DNA from: Bacteroidota bacterium
Lineage (GTDB): Bacteria; Bacteroidota; Bacteroidia; Chitinophagales; Chitinophagaceae
Direction: 5' to 3'
Length of the DNA: 64,000 bases
Assembly: GCA_016711825.1 (NCBI GenBank)
Contig: JADJSG010000008.1
Span: 1 to 64,000 of the forward strand
The number at the start of each line of letters is the position of its first letter. The stretch's first letter is position 1. The position numbers were made by a program, and so were the translations under genes. The notes below the pieces were generated by a model. It had not been told where the DNA came from. It saw only the letters and a list, made by a program, of their open reading frames with translations, and searched no databases. Below are positions 36,970-45,377 of the stretch, one piece after another.

Positions 36970-36977
36970 TACTTTTG
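36970..36977 (+). promoter_or_regulatory. Putative -7 element TACTTTTG
   Basis: Matches TAnnTTTG, 26 bases before the ATG at 37004. Confidence 0.55.
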
Positions 36978-37003
36978 CAACTTTAAAAAATAAAACTATA
37001 AAC

Positions 37004-37483
37004 ATGAAAAAAATTATTTTATCAATTGCTGCTATTGCCTTATTAGCAATCACAATAGTAAGCTGCGGAAGTAAAAGCAGTCCAAAAGAAGTTGCTGTAA
37101 GCTTTACAAAATCATTAAACAGTATGGATTTTGAAGCAGCAAAAAAATTAGGCACTCCTGAAACAGGAAAAATGCTTGATATGTTGGCTTCTTTCTCTAG
37201 TATGATGCCTGATTCATTAAAAGAACAAGCTAAAAATTATAAAATCGAAGCTAAAGACGAAAAAATTGATGGCGATAAAGCAACTGTAACCGTAACAAAC
37301 GGTGAAAAAGGTGAAGAAAAACTTGACTTAGTGAAAAAAGATGGCAAATGGTTAGTAAACATGAGTAAAGAAGGTATGGGTGCTGGCGAACCAGCAGTTG
37401 CACCGGCTGATGGCGAAGTACCAGTAGACGAAGCAATGCCTACTACAGAAGGAAAAGATTCAGTGAAAGTTGAAACAAAATAA
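37004..37483 (+). CDS. DUF4878-like small lipoprotein
   Basis: 159 residues from ATG 37004, which opens a lipoprotein signal peptide (MKKIILSIAAIALLAITIVSC); the longer frame upstream overlaps another gene and lacks a leader. The domain SPKEVAVSFTKSLNSMDFEAAKKLGTPETGKML ... EKLDLVKKDGKWLVNM is typical of DUF4878/NTF2-like lipoproteins. The tail is acidic and Pro/Ala-rich. It has its own promoter and a strong terminator, so monocistronic. Function unknown. Confidence 0.8.
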   Translation: MKKIILSIAAIALLAITIVSCGSKSSPKEVAVSFTKSLNSMDFEAAKKLGTPETGKMLDMLASFSSMMPDSLKEQAKNYKIEAKDEKIDGDKATVTVTNGEKGEEKLDLVKKDGKWLVNMSKEGMGAGEPAVAPADGEVPVDEAMPTTEGKDSVKVETK

Positions 37484-37502
37484 TCAAGCTCACATATTTT
37501 AT

Positions 37503-37536
37503 AAAAAGGCTATCTGTAATGACAGATAGCCTTTTT
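37503..37536 (+). terminator. Rho-independent terminator
   Basis: Perfect 15-bp stem (AAAAAGGCTATCTGT / ACAGATAGCCTTTTT) with a 4-base loop AATG and a T run, 19 bases after the lipoprotein stop. Confidence 0.92.
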
Positions 37537-37567
37537 CTTTATCATTCATTAATAAGAATCATTTGAA

Positions 37568-38281
37568 ATGAAACTATCTGTTAATATCAATAAAATTGCT
37601 ACCCTCCGAAATGCTCGTGGTGGTAATAATCCTGATGTAATTAAAGCTGCAACCCATTGCGAAATGTTTGGTGCTGACGGTATTACCGTACATCCCCGTC
37701 CTGATGAAAGACATATTCGATACGATGATGTCAGGGCAATCAAAAAGGCAATCAACGTCGAGTTTAATATCGAAGGAAATCCGCTTGAGCAGTCATTTAT
37801 TGATCTTGTACTGGAGGTAAAACCCACTCAGGTAACCCTGGTACCTGACAGTTCACAACAAATAACCTCAAATCATGGTTGGGATACCCAAAAGCACAAA
37901 GTTTTTTTAACTGAAATGGTAGCCTTATTTACTGCTCAGGGTATACGTGTATCCATTTTTGTAGACCCCCATATTGGCATGATTGAACATGCAAAAGAAA
38001 CAGCAACACATCGTGTGGAATTATATACTGAAATGTATGCCAAGCAATTTATCACACACCCATCAAATGCTATCAGTCAATATGTGCTTGCCGCACAGAG
38101 GGCATATGAATTAGGGATTGAACTCAATGCCGGACATGATTTAGATTTACACAATTTAACTTATTTTGCGACGCATATACCTCATTTAAAGGAGGTTTCT
38201 ATTGGTCATGCCCTCATCAGTGACGCCCTTTATCTAGGTCTCGAAAATACCATTCAATTATACAAAAGATGTTTGCAATAG
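37568..38281 (+). CDS. pdxJ: Pyridoxine 5'-phosphate synthase
   Basis: 237 residues, full length. Hallmarks: LSVNINKIATLRNARGG at the start, HCEMFGADGITVHPRPDERHI, LVPDSSQQITSNHGW, FVDPHIGMIEHAKETA and LNAGHDLDLHNL, which include the basic phosphate-binding and His residues of PdxJ. It condenses 3-amino-2-oxopropyl phosphate with deoxyxylulose 5-phosphate to make the vitamin B6 ring. Twenty-eight bases upstream of murB, likely one operon. Confidence 0.96.
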   Translation: MKLSVNINKIATLRNARGGNNPDVIKAATHCEMFGADGITVHPRPDERHIRYDDVRAIKKAINVEFNIEGNPLEQSFIDLVLEVKPTQVTLVPDSSQQITSNHGWDTQKHKVFLTEMVALFTAQGIRVSIFVDPHIGMIEHAKETATHRVELYTEMYAKQFITHPSNAISQYVLAAQRAYELGIELNAGHDLDLHNLTYFATHIPHLKEVSIGHALISDALYLGLENTIQLYKRCLQ

Positions 38282-38309
38282 CCAATGCCTTGTTTTATTT
38301 TTACCAATC

Positions 38310-39323
38310 ATGAATATTGCATATAATCAGTCGCTTTTAGGGTATAATACATTTCATATCGACGAAATGGCAAGTGAGGTTAGCATCATTGAGGATGAAC
38401 AACAATTGTTTGAATGCTTGCAATATATCAATAAAAATCAAAAGCCCCTTTTTATCATTGGTGGTGGTAGTAATATATTGCTTACGCATAGAGTAGAAGG
38501 TTTGACGATTGTCAATAAAATCAAAGGGATAGAAGTAATACAGGAAACAGATGAATTTGTAGATATTAAAAGTATGTCTGGCGAAAACTGGCATGCATGC
38601 GTTCGTTGGTGTGTAGAGAAAAATTATGGGGGACTTGAAAATTTATCCCTGATACCTGGTACTGTTGGTGCAGCTCCAATCCAAAATATTGGTGCCTATG
38701 GGGTAGAATTGCAGGAAGTATGTTTATCTGTAGAGGCTATTCATATACATACCTTACAGAAACGAATATTTCAACATCATGAATGTGCTTTTGGGTACCG
38801 TGATAGTGTATTTAAACAGCAGGAAAAAGGAAACTATTTCATTTTGTCTGTTACGATGCGTTTGCAAAAAAATCCCACATTTAATATCGCTTATGGAGAT
38901 ATTCAAAAAATATTGGCACTTGATTTCAACAATATCCTTTCTATTAAAAATATTTCGGATGCGATTATTAAAATTAGAAAGTCTAAACTTCCCAATCCTG
39001 ATGAAATAGGGAATGCCGGGAGCTTTTTTAAAAACCCCGTTATTGCAAATGCACAAGCTGAAAGCTTAAAAAATCAATATCCCAATATGCCCATGTATGC
39101 CTTCGCTACTGAAACTAAAATACCAGCAGCATGGCTTATAGAACAATGTGGATGGAAGGGTTATCGTAATGGGAATTATGGGGTGCATACCCAGCAAGCC
39201 TTGGTACTTGTGAACTATGCAAATGCCCATGGCCATGATATCGTTGATTTATCTACAAGCATTATAACATCTGTACAACAACGATTTAACATTCAATTAG
39301 AGCGTGAGGTTAATATCTGGTAA
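38310..39323 (+). CDS. murB: UDP-N-acetylmuramate dehydrogenase
   Basis: 337 residues, type I (E. coli-like) MurB. FAD-binding motifs GGGSNIL (~52) and SLIPGTVGAAPIQNIGAYG (~112-130), the type-I loop FGYRDSVFK, and the substrate/catalytic segment NAGSFFKNP (Ser). The C-terminal Glu lies in EREVNIW. It reduces UDP-N-acetylenolpyruvylglucosamine to UDP-N-acetylmuramate for peptidoglycan synthesis. Follows pdxJ. Confidence 0.96.
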   Translation: MNIAYNQSLLGYNTFHIDEMASEVSIIEDEQQLFECLQYINKNQKPLFIIGGGSNILLTHRVEGLTIVNKIKGIEVIQETDEFVDIKSMSGENWHACVRWCVEKNYGGLENLSLIPGTVGAAPIQNIGAYGVELQEVCLSVEAIHIHTLQKRIFQHHECAFGYRDSVFKQQEKGNYFILSVTMRLQKNPTFNIAYGDIQKILALDFNNILSIKNISDAIIKIRKSKLPNPDEIGNAGSFFKNPVIANAQAESLKNQYPNMPMYAFATETKIPAAWLIEQCGWKGYRNGNYGVHTQQALVLVNYANAHGHDIVDLSTSIITSVQQRFNIQLEREVNIW

Positions 39324-39393
39324 AAAACAAGTCGCCTAACATTTCATTATGTTTATGGAAACCTAATAAAGCATTCAGCCTTCATACTTGGCT

Positions 39394-39401
39394 TATTTTT
39401 G
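39394..39401 (+). promoter_or_regulatory. Putative -7 element TATTTTTG
   Basis: Matches TAnnTTTG, 20 bases before the ATG of the first RlpA-like gene. Confidence 0.5.
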
Positions 39402-39421
39402 CAAACAATAAAAAAAGATTT

Positions 39422-39832
39422 ATGAATATGATCAAAAAATTTTATTTTAGTATACTGGGTTTGGCTTTCATCATGTGTCTTTTTTCTTTTACGAATATTA
39501 AAAAAGTTGCCGAAAATAAATGGAATGGGGTAGCAAGTTATTATCATGCTAAATTCCATGGCCGAAAAACAGCTACAGGGGAAGTTTTCAGCAATGCTAA
39601 AATGACTGCAGCCAACAATTTTTTAAAATTAGGTACGCTTGTCAAAGTAACAAATCTTACAAGTGGCAAAAGTGTGATTGTAAAAATCAATGATCGTATG
39701 AATGCAAACAATCATCGATTGATAGACTTGTCGCAAGCTGCAGCAAAAAAAATAGGTATTGTTCAACAAGGTGTTGGGAATGTATCTATTGAAGTGTTAA
39801 GTGCAGCTACTGACTATCTTGCAAATCGCTAA
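39422..39832 (+). CDS. Short RlpA-like double-psi beta-barrel protein, copy 1
   Basis: 136 residues. Signal peptide or anchor ~5-22, then one RlpA barrel: GVASYYHAKFHGRKTATGEVF, MTAANNFLKLGTLVKVTNL, KINDRMNANNHRLIDLSQAAAKKIGI, VSIEVL. The conserved barrel Asp residues are kept (NDR, DLS). RlpA proteins bind or cleave denuded peptidoglycan glycan; this one lacks the SPOR domain of full-size RlpA. Tandem paralogue of the next gene. Confidence 0.85.
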   Translation: MNMIKKFYFSILGLAFIMCLFSFTNIKKVAENKWNGVASYYHAKFHGRKTATGEVFSNAKMTAANNFLKLGTLVKVTNLTSGKSVIVKINDRMNANNHRLIDLSQAAAKKIGIVQQGVGNVSIEVLSAATDYLANR

Positions 39833-39963
39833 TTTTTTAATACCTTGTGAGCATATTCACTGCTATCGCCTATATTATACATCATTATTTATGTTTGGTA
39901 TGCTACGGTATTAATAATTTGTTTCTTGGTATACGAATCAATGAATATTGGCTAGGTTAAAAA

Positions 39964-40386
39964 ATGAAAATCTTTATGATAAAATATTTTCTTATATTAT
40001 GGATGTGCATGATTGGTTTGAGCGTGTTGGCTCAACAAAAAACAGGCATCGCTAGTTATTATCATTCAAAATTTGAAGGAAGGAAAACGGCAAGTGGTGA
40101 AATTTTTTGTCATAAAAAACTCACGGCTGCATCTAATCATTACAAACTGGGTGAATGGGTAAAAGTGACCAATGTTGAAAATGGGAAATCGGTTTATGTT
40201 TTGATCAATGATCGAATGGCAAAAAACAGCAGTCGTTTGATTGATTTAACCCAATGTGCTGCAAATAATTTATGTTTTATGGGTAAAGGACTTTGTAAAG
40301 TGAATGTAGAACGAGTGCCAAATGAGCCAAGTACTGAACTGACAAACCTTGAAAATCCTATCGACAGTCTGCGACTAAATAAATGA
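39964..40386 (+). CDS. Short RlpA-like double-psi beta-barrel protein, copy 2
   Basis: 140 residues. Signal peptide ~1-25 (LSVLAQQ). Same barrel as the preceding gene (GIASYYHSKFEGRKTASGEIF, LTAASNHYKLGEWVKVTNV, INDRMAKNSSRLIDLTQCAANNLCF), about half identical to it by eye, with two or three extra Cys (FCHKK, QCAANNLC, GLCKV) absent from copy 1 that could form a disulfide. A 131-base gap separates the two copies. Likely a peptidoglycan-binding envelope protein. Confidence 0.84.
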   Translation: MKIFMIKYFLILWMCMIGLSVLAQQKTGIASYYHSKFEGRKTASGEIFCHKKLTAASNHYKLGEWVKVTNVENGKSVYVLINDRMAKNSSRLIDLTQCAANNLCFMGKGLCKVNVERVPNEPSTELTNLENPIDSLRLNK

Positions 40387-40629
40387 TCAAGGAGCGTCAA
40401 TGCTTGGTTGCAAACCATTGTCGTGATTGATGATTGAAGCATATTTTTGAATTGTTGAATGCCTTCTTCAAGCATGCTATTCAAATTTCTGTTATTTTAT
40501 GGTAGCCTAAACATCTCTTTAAAAACAATCTTATTGTGTTGAATCTCAATAGATAACAATTCATTGCAGTTTATATTTCATTATTTTCAATTAAAAAACT
40601 ACTTTAGCGCACAGTAATCAGCAAACGAT

Positions 40630-41388
40630 ATGCAATACGAAATAAAACAAAGTGGTAAATTTAAATTTGTTCAAGAAGGTAGCGGCGAAAGCCTGGTGCT
40701 TTTACATGGGTTATTTGGTGCATTGAGTAACTTTAAAGATTTAGTAGATTTTTTTAAAGAAAAGTATACAGTATATATTCCCATGTTACCTTTATACGAC
40801 CTGACAAATTTTGACACTTCAGTGTCGGGGCTTGCAAAACATGTCGCAAAGTTTATAGACGCTAAAAAACTAAGCAATGTACATTTATTGGGAAACTCAT
40901 TAGGAGGTCATATTGCCTTAGTATATTGCCTTGCACATCCCGACAAAGTAAAAACCATTACGCTTACAGGTAGTTCTGGTTTGTTTGAAAATGGGATGGG
41001 TGAAACGTATCCTAAAAGAGGTGATAAAGATTATATACGCAAAAAAGTAGAACTTACGTTTTACGATCCTAATTCAGCCACAGATGAGTTGGTAGATGAG
41101 GTTTACAATATTGTCAATAACAGACTTAAAGCAGTGAAAATTATTTATCTCGCAAAGTCGGCGATACGTCATCATTTAGGCGAGGAATTAAAAAATGTAA
41201 AACAACCCGTTTGTCTTATCTGGGGCAAAAACGACACAATTACCCCTCCTATGGTAGCTGAAGAATTTAAAAAATTATTACCCAATTCTGAATTACACTG
41301 GGTTGATAAATGTGGACATGCACCTATGATGGAAGTACCTAAGGAATTCAATATTTTATTGAGCGACTTTTTAAACAAACATGCGTAA
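40630..41388 (+). CDS. Alpha/beta hydrolase
   Basis: 252 residues, no signal peptide. Triad: nucleophile Ser in GNSLGGH (~94-100), Asp in WGKNDTITPP (~200) and His in CGHAPMMEVP (~233). The oxyanion strand is VLLHGLFGALSNFKD. Related to esterases and C-C hydrolases; the substrate cannot be told. Its stop lies within a terminator hairpin. Confidence 0.88.
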   Translation: MQYEIKQSGKFKFVQEGSGESLVLLHGLFGALSNFKDLVDFFKEKYTVYIPMLPLYDLTNFDTSVSGLAKHVAKFIDAKKLSNVHLLGNSLGGHIALVYCLAHPDKVKTITLTGSSGLFENGMGETYPKRGDKDYIRKKVELTFYDPNSATDELVDEVYNIVNNRLKAVKIIYLAKSAIRHHLGEELKNVKQPVCLIWGKNDTITPPMVAEEFKKLLPNSELHWVDKCGHAPMMEVPKEFNILLSDFLNKHA

Positions 41389-41418
41389 TGATTATTTTCA
41401 AAAATAATCACGCTTTTT
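41383..41418 (+). terminator. Rho-independent terminator overlapping the hydrolase stop codon
   Basis: Arms TGATTATTTT (41389-41398) and AAAATAATCA (41401-41410), flanked by GCG/CGC that can pair across an unpaired TAA, followed by TTTTT. The bulged TAA is the stop codon of the hydrolase gene. Confidence 0.7.
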
Positions 41419-41456
41419 ACCATTACAATTACTCATTTTTACGTCATAGATAAGAA

Positions 41457-42119
41457 GTGAATATCAAAAAATTAATATCGTACGACCTACCTGCCTTATC
41501 ATTAGAAGATAGTGGGGAAAAAGCTTTGCATTTGATGAATGAATATCGGGTATTTCATCTGCCATTGGTACAACGTGATAATTATATTGCCTTGATATCA
41601 GAAGATGATTTACTGGATTGGGATACCCCTGAAGAACCCTTGTCGTTGGCCGAGTTTTTAACATTTCGACCTGCTATCGCCGAAAATACCCATGCTTTTG
41701 AGGCAATGAAAGTTGTCAAAGAATTTAGTTTATCGGTATTGCCGGTGTTAGATCAGCATCAACATTATCTAGGCTTGATTACCATTGATGGCTTGCTCAG
41801 TTTTATTGCCGATACCAATGCAGTAAAAGAGCCAGGTGCTATTATTGTGTTAGAAATAGAGCAAAAAAATTATTCGATGTCAGAAATTGCCCGAATTTGT
41901 GAAAGCAATGATGTGACGATATTATGCAGTTTTGTAAAAACAGTGAATGAAACAGGTTTGCAATGGGTCACTTTAAAATTAAATAAAGCGGATGTGCAGT
42001 CCTTAATGGCTACTTTTGAAAGATATAATTATGTGATTGCAGAAGTGTTTGCTTCTGAAAATAATAAAGAAAATCTACAAGAGAACTTTGATATGCTAAT
42101 GCATTATCTGAATGTATAA
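41457..42119 (+). CDS. CBS-domain protein
   Basis: 220 residues starting with GTG 41457. Two CBS motifs: ~1-55 (LISYDLPALSLEDSGEKALHLMNEYRVFHLPLVQ) and ~70-125 (ENTHAFEAMKVVKEFSLSVLPVLDQHQHYLGLITIDGLL). The C-terminal part (~130-220; IIVLEIEQKNYSMSEIARICESN) looks ACT-like. Such proteins sense adenine nucleotides and regulate partners; none is identifiable. A hairpin terminator follows the stop. Confidence 0.82.
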   Translation: MNIKKLISYDLPALSLEDSGEKALHLMNEYRVFHLPLVQRDNYIALISEDDLLDWDTPEEPLSLAEFLTFRPAIAENTHAFEAMKVVKEFSLSVLPVLDQHQHYLGLITIDGLLSFIADTNAVKEPGAIIVLEIEQKNYSMSEIARICESNDVTILCSFVKTVNETGLQWVTLKLNKADVQSLMATFERYNYVIAEVFASENNKENLQENFDMLMHYLNV

Positions 42120-42122
42120 AAA

Positions 42123-42147
42123 AAAAGAAAGCCTTATGCTTTCTTTT
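42123..42147 (+). terminator. Terminator after the CBS gene
   Basis: Arms AAAAGAAAGC and GCTTTCTTTT (10 bp) with loop CTTAT. The hairpin overlaps the last codons and stop of the convergent bTHX gene. Confidence 0.75.
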
Positions 42148-42250
42148 CTGTTTTTTGAACAGTTACTTTTTTGGTTTTGCTACTTCTAAATTTACCAAAT
42201 GATCCTTTGAAAATTTTTCCAGCTTTTGTTTTTTTATCACCTCTTCCCAT
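42134..42250 (-). CDS. 30S ribosomal protein bTHX
   Basis: A 38-residue, strongly basic gene found by reading the minus strand between the CBS gene and hup: MGRGDKKTKAGKIFKGSFGKFRSSKTKK and a short tail. 'MGkGDkkTk.GKIfkGSyGk.R' is the signature of THX, a small protein in the head of the 30S subunit found in Thermus, Bacteroidota and some others. The gene runs convergently into the CBS-gene terminator. Confidence 0.88.
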   Translation of the reverse strand: MGRGDKKTKAGKIFKGSFGKFRSSKTKKVTVQKTEKKA

Positions 42251-42303
42251 AATATTTTTTTTTGAACTGCAAATATACACGTAATACTTTAATAAATAGG
42301 CAT

Positions 42304-42333
42304 AAAAAAACTGAGAATATTCTCAGTTTTTTT
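42304..42333. terminator. Bidirectional terminator between bTHX and hup
   Basis: Perfect palindrome: seven A, CTGAGAAT, ATTCTCAG, seven T. It works on either strand; on the minus strand it ends hup (stop at 42355). Confidence 0.85.
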
Positions 42334-42354
42334 ATGAATAATATTGATTAGATA

Positions 42355-42645
42355 TTATTTTTTTGCTTTTGCACTTGCAACTGTTGCACTCAAATCTTTA
42401 CCAGCTTTGAATTTGGCAACTTTTTTTGCTGCAATTTTAATTTCTTTTCCTGTTTGAGGATTGCGGCCTGTTCGTGCTGCACGTTTAGATACTGAGAAAG
42501 TACCAAAACCTACCAATGTCACTTTATCTTCTTTCTTTAAGGCTGCAGCTACTGAGTTGCAAAATGCGTCTAATGCTACGCCTGCTTGTGTTTTTGTGCA
42601 ATCGGCTGCTTTTGCCATTGCTTCAATTAATTCAGCTTTGTTCAT
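42355..42645 (-). CDS. HU family DNA-binding protein
   Basis: 96 residues: MNKAELIEAMAKAADCTKTQAGVALDAF at the start, VTLVGFGTFSVSKRAARTGRNPQTGKEI in the DNA-binding beta arm with the intercalating Pro, and a Lys/Ala-rich tail. Histone-like protein that bends and compacts DNA. Good match to bacterial HU in length and sequence. Monocistronic. Confidence 0.95.
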   Translation of the reverse strand: MNKAELIEAMAKAADCTKTQAGVALDAFCNSVAAALKKEDKVTLVGFGTFSVSKRAARTGRNPQTGKEIKIAAKKVAKFKAGKDLSATVASAKAKK

Positions 42646-42821
42646 GTTTTTTAATTTTATTGTTTGTAAATAATTATTTAGAGTGCTAAATTACTAAGTT
42701 TTATTAGAATCCAAAACATTTTTTTCGCTGAAATGCCTATAAATAAAGGATTTGCACAAATTATTAACAGTTGTTCAAACATTAATTTCTTTCAAAACCC
42801 TATAAACATTGGTTTTAGACC

Positions 42822-43127
42822 TTAAATATGCTTTTTTAAGATGGTTCTAAATGCAATAAAACGATCACCAAATTTATCCATTCCTTTTTGCCTAAGCATG
42901 GGTGCAAATGCCTCTATATAAGCTTCATAACGATCTATACTGTCTGTAAAATATTGTGCAATAAACGTTTTACTCCCTTCTTCAGTCGGTTCTATTAATT
43001 CTAAAAACGAATACGAATCAAACATGCCTGTGGCCACTACTTCTTTCAGGTGTTCTTCCTGCATCCAGGTTAGCCATTCTTGTTCAATGTCAATATCTAT
43101 TTTGATGGTTACGTTGTATATATACAT
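42822..43127 (-). CDS. DUF4286 family protein
   Basis: 101 residues. MYIYNVTIKIDIDIEQEWLTWMQEEHLKEVVATGMFD ... SKTFIAQYFTDSIDRYEAYIEAFAPMLRQKGMDKFGDRFIAFRT is the DUF4286 pattern, a ferredoxin-like (dimeric alpha/beta barrel) small protein conserved in Bacteroidota. No known activity; cytoplasmic. Seventy bases upstream of the GH3 gene on the same strand. Confidence 0.85.
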   Translation of the reverse strand: MYIYNVTIKIDIDIEQEWLTWMQEEHLKEVVATGMFDSYSFLELIEPTEEGSKTFIAQYFTDSIDRYEAYIEAFAPMLRQKGMDKFGDRFIAFRTILKKHI

Positions 43128-43196
43128 TTAATTTGTTTTATTTTTTTCAAGAATGAAATCTTCGTTTTTTGCATATTTTTCAATGAAACGAAACAT

Positions 43197-44273
43197 TTAT
43201 CGGCTCATTTTCATTGACATAATTCTTTGATAACTCTCATCAATTCTTTCTAAGCTAATTTCATGATTCAAAACCATTTTTTTAATGCTTGCATGAATAT
43301 TGGCTGGGGTATATTGTGTTGCATTTTCGATATTATTACTAAAAATAAAAATATCAACACCCGCTAAAATGCCGAGTCGAATACTTTCCTTTAATCCATA
43401 ATATTTACTGATGGCATGCATTTGCATATCATCGCTAATGACTACTCCCTGATAACCCATTTCTGTACGCAATAAATCGTTGATGATTTTTTTTGATAAG
43501 GTAGCAGGCAATCCGGAAGGGTCAAGTTTTTTGTTGATTAAATGACCTGTCATGATTGCGTTGATATGATTGGAGGCTAATAAATTTTTGTAAGGCAACA
43601 ATTCTTTTTGGGTCCAGTAGTTACTTACATCGGCTAATCCTTTATGTGAATCGGTGCGACTGTTGCCATGACCCGGAAAATGTTTAACCACAGTTTTAAT
43701 TCCTTTTGCTGCATGGGCCTCCATGATGAGTGAAGCCATATGGGTTATTTTTGATACATCAGCATCATAACAACGTTGCAACTTTCCTAATACGGGGCAG
43801 TTGGGATTGTCCACATCCAGTACAGGGGCAAAATTCATGTTGATACCACAACGTTGTAATGCATCGGCGATGGTATTGCCGATTTCAGTAGTATATTCAT
43901 CATCGTTTTTTAACCCGATTGTTTTTGCAGAAGGCATTTCTTTAAAACCATATTTCGTTTTCAATCGATTTACTTTACCACCCTCCTGGTCAATAGCAAT
44001 GATCAATGGAATACTTGCTGCATCTTGTAGCTTGTTGGTAAGTGCAGCTAATTTGGTTTCTGTTTGAAAGGGGTTTAAATTAAATTCAAATAAAAGCACC
44101 CCACCCACATAGCGTTTCTGTATGGCATTGATGATAGGCGATTGGTCAGTAACAGCGCTTCCATTCATTCCAATCATGATCATTTGACCTATTTTGATAT
44201 CCAAACTGTCTGATTGTGAAAAAGAAGGGGTTACAACCCATAAAAAAGAACAAATGAGCAAGAATTTTTTCAT
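43197..44273 (-). CDS. Glycoside hydrolase family 3 (beta-N-acetylhexosaminidase-like)
   Basis: 358 residues, signal peptide ~1-19. A single GH3 TIM barrel as in NagZ: IIAIDQEGGKVNRL, the substrate/acid-base loop KHFPGHGNSRTDSHKGL, and the nucleophile Asp in GVVISDDMQMHAISKYY. Signal peptide and family suggest periplasmic or outer-membrane action on muropeptides or GlcNAc glycosides; NagZ itself is cytoplasmic in E. coli. No beta-lactamase domain follows the barrel. Confidence 0.9.
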   Translation of the reverse strand: MKKFLLICSFLWVVTPSFSQSDSLDIKIGQMIMIGMNGSAVTDQSPIINAIQKRYVGGVLLFEFNLNPFQTETKLAALTNKLQDAASIPLIIAIDQEGGKVNRLKTKYGFKEMPSAKTIGLKNDDEYTTEIGNTIADALQRCGINMNFAPVLDVDNPNCPVLGKLQRCYDADVSKITHMASLIMEAHAAKGIKTVVKHFPGHGNSRTDSHKGLADVSNYWTQKELLPYKNLLASNHINAIMTGHLINKKLDPSGLPATLSKKIINDLLRTEMGYQGVVISDDMQMHAISKYYGLKESIRLGILAGVDIFIFSNNIENATQYTPANIHASIKKMVLNHEISLERIDESYQRIMSMKMSR

Positions 44274-44678
44274 GCCACAAAGGTAATCATTGATAGGTGT
44301 ATTTAATAATACAAGGTGTTATAACAATGACATTTATGCTTGCGTCGACCTAAAGAAGAGAATCACAAACTTGATAGGATACCTAAGTGATTTACAAAAT
44401 ATACCATATTTATCTATTGTGTAATTCGATAAATATTTAGGATACCAACACATGATAAAATTGAGCGATACTATTTAGAATGGTTCTTCGAAATTAGTCA
44501 ACATAGAATACCAACAAAAGATGAAAGATGGTCCAGTTTTTATTAGCATATTAAAATGTGTGTGGGCATTATTCCTAATAATTTATCTAACAACTTATTA
44601 AATACAATTGGTATAAGTTGCAGGTATTGACATGTCTCATCTGGAGGATACAAACATTGATATAAATATGTTGGTATC
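44274..44678. repeat. Intergenic region with fragments of the dispersed repeat, no gene
   Basis: 405 bases. Words such as GGATACC, AATACCAAC (44507-44515) and TTGGTATC recur, and TTAAATACAATTGGTAT at 44597-44613 equals the reverse complement of a stretch at 58833-58849. Read on the minus strand it resembles the family at 7684. No open frame. Confidence 0.4.
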
Positions 44679-45275
44679 TTATTTTTGCGTAGCTGCATGA
44701 TAGGCTAACTTAAACAAATGTTCGTTGCTTAAGCCTGCTTTTTCACGTGCCGCAGTTTCTGACAAATTGAGTTCTGTTAAACCTACATAATAGCGATACA
44801 TACTTGCCATTTCTTGCAAGGTATTTTTAAGTGATGATTGATTATGAAGCTGAATCTCTGCAAAGTCTGTGATGTTTTTACGTAAATTTTTGATTTGTTG
44901 CAAATAGGGTATAGGTGTTACCTCTTCTACACTAAAACAACTCATATCGTCGGCAATAAGATAATACAAATCGAGACTGCAATTGGCAAATACATATGAT
45001 TCTGTGCTTACATCTATAATGTATGGTTGCTCTTTGGCAAATAACAATTGATCACTTACTAAAAGCTGAAGCTTTTCGCCCGTGCTTCCGCTAAAACGAA
45101 GTAGGTCGTTAAATTTTCTGAATGAAAAAAGCAGGGTTGTATGCATCCATTGTTCTTGTATTTTACATTTGACGTCCATGCTTACTAAGTCGCTGTCGTC
45201 AAAAATAATGCGGTGTGCTTTAAATGCACTCATCTTAAAGTCTGTTTGTACGAATGTGTTTTGCATGATATTCAT
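44679..45275 (-). CDS. Protein of unknown function
   Basis: 198 residues, no signal peptide or membrane helix. First half looks beta-rich (FKAHRIIFDDSDLVSMDVKCKI ... QLLVSDQLLFAKEQPYIIDVSTE), the second half helical (IPYLQQIKNLRKNITDFAEIQLHNQ), ending with LSETAAREKAGLSNEHLFKLAYHA, which has the spacing of a helix-turn-helix. Sensory beta-domain plus DNA-binding end is possible but I recognise no family. Divergent from the WYL regulator gene (102 bp between the starts). Confidence 0.6.
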   Translation of the reverse strand: MNIMQNTFVQTDFKMSAFKAHRIIFDDSDLVSMDVKCKIQEQWMHTTLLFSFRKFNDLLRFSGSTGEKLQLLVSDQLLFAKEQPYIIDVSTESYVFANCSLDLYYLIADDMSCFSVEEVTPIPYLQQIKNLRKNITDFAEIQLHNQSSLKNTLQEMASMYRYYVGLTELNLSETAAREKAGLSNEHLFKLAYHAATQK

Positions 45276-45377
45276 TGTTTTTTTATTGAATACAAATATT
45301 TATTCTTGTCTACGTAATGAGTTTATGTAGTAATGATGTATTTTTACTTCACCCTATTTAACCCAATATTATAGACG

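Noticed and set aside
36788..37003. Upstream extension of the DUF4878-like lipoprotein frame
   Set aside because: It overlaps the YiiX-like gene in another frame; the lipoprotein signal and a -7 element place the start at 37004.
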